DNA from: Panagrolaimus kolymaensis
Lineage: Eukaryota; Nematoda; Chromadorea; Rhabditida; Panagrolaimidae
Length of the DNA: 64,000 nucleotides
Direction: 5' to 3'
Assembly (NCBI GenBank): GCA_028622995.1
Contig: JAJQJQ010000055.1
Coordinates: 186,001 to 250,000, forward strand
Part shown: positions 63,901-64,000 of the stretch, in pieces
Layout of the letters: each line of letters starts with the position of its first letter
Position numbering within the stretch: the stretch's first letter is position 1
Made by a program: the position numbers and the translations under genes
The notes under the pieces: generated by a model
Seen by the model: the letters and a program-made list of their open reading frames with translations, nothing else
Told to the model about the DNA's origin: nothing
The model's database searches: none

Positions 63901-64000
63901 CATTGGAGGGAAATCCATATCAGTTTGAAGCGCTCTTAGCGCACTGCTATTATCCCATATTTTTGTAGCCAGCATTTTAATCGCGGCAAAGCAAAAAAGC
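60968..64000. other. Gene-poor AT-rich region
   Basis: No splice-linked exon chain or domain could be found. Frames at about 62400-62770, 62950-63230 and 63220-63680 are low complexity (Phe/Lys/Arg/Ser-rich) and overlap one another on both strands. Short GACGACGAC-type and GAAGAAG-type runs are scattered. It may hold promoter or UTR sequence of a gene beyond the right edge. Confidence 0.4.

Overview
This window reads as nuclear DNA of an AT-rich nematode. The genes have short introns (mostly about 45-80 bp) ending in TTTCAG or TTTTTAG, the base composition is very AT-rich, there is a nematode Srg-class chemoreceptor, and there is a clear SEM-5/GRB2 orthologue. The composition and gene types would fit a plant-parasitic root-knot-type nematode (Meloidogyne-like), but that is inference; genus cannot be fixed from this sequence alone. 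No operon, rRNA, tRNA or CRISPR was seen.

Layout. (1) 1-25385: a tandem satellite with a 152-bp unit, about 167 copies, running off the left edge of the window. Blocks of several units are themselves duplicated. (2) 26.0-27.9 kb: a secreted matrixin-type metalloprotease (5 exons) with no visible prodomain, and a convergent four-TM membrane protein gene. (3) 28.9-43.3 kb: a cluster of five intronless seven-TM receptor paralogues (two intact, three broken), with one intron-containing Srg-like receptor and a TMEM33 orthologue set among them. A solo LTR and duplicated upstream modules carrying a scrap of the neighbouring sideroflexin gene record how the cluster expanded. (4) 43.4-47.8 kb: sideroflexin (8 exons, two GC-AG introns) and sem-5/GRB2 (3 exons). 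(5) 49.4-61.0 kb: the mitochondrial glycine carrier SLC25A38 with an antisense gene nested in its third intron, then a hAT-type non-autonomous element, a 461-bp-arm palindrome, and a chymotrypsin-like protease. Next comes a second copy of the nested gene (intact here) together with a 5'-truncated carrier copy whose exon is split by a GC-rich terminal-inverted-repeat element. (6) 61.0-64.0 kb: AT-rich sequence with no gene I can support.

How things fit together. Most genes are unrelated housekeeping or signalling genes: SEM-5 adaptor, ER/nuclear-envelope TMEM33, mitochondrial serine and glycine transporters. They are interspersed with fast-evolving nematode families (chemoreceptors, an unrecognised four-exon family) and secreted proteases. 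The window is strongly shaped by local duplication, from 152-bp satellite units up to a 2.2-kb gene block. I rebuilt exon structures by hand from splice signals, reading frame and family conservation; all frames close, but none is confirmed by transcripts.
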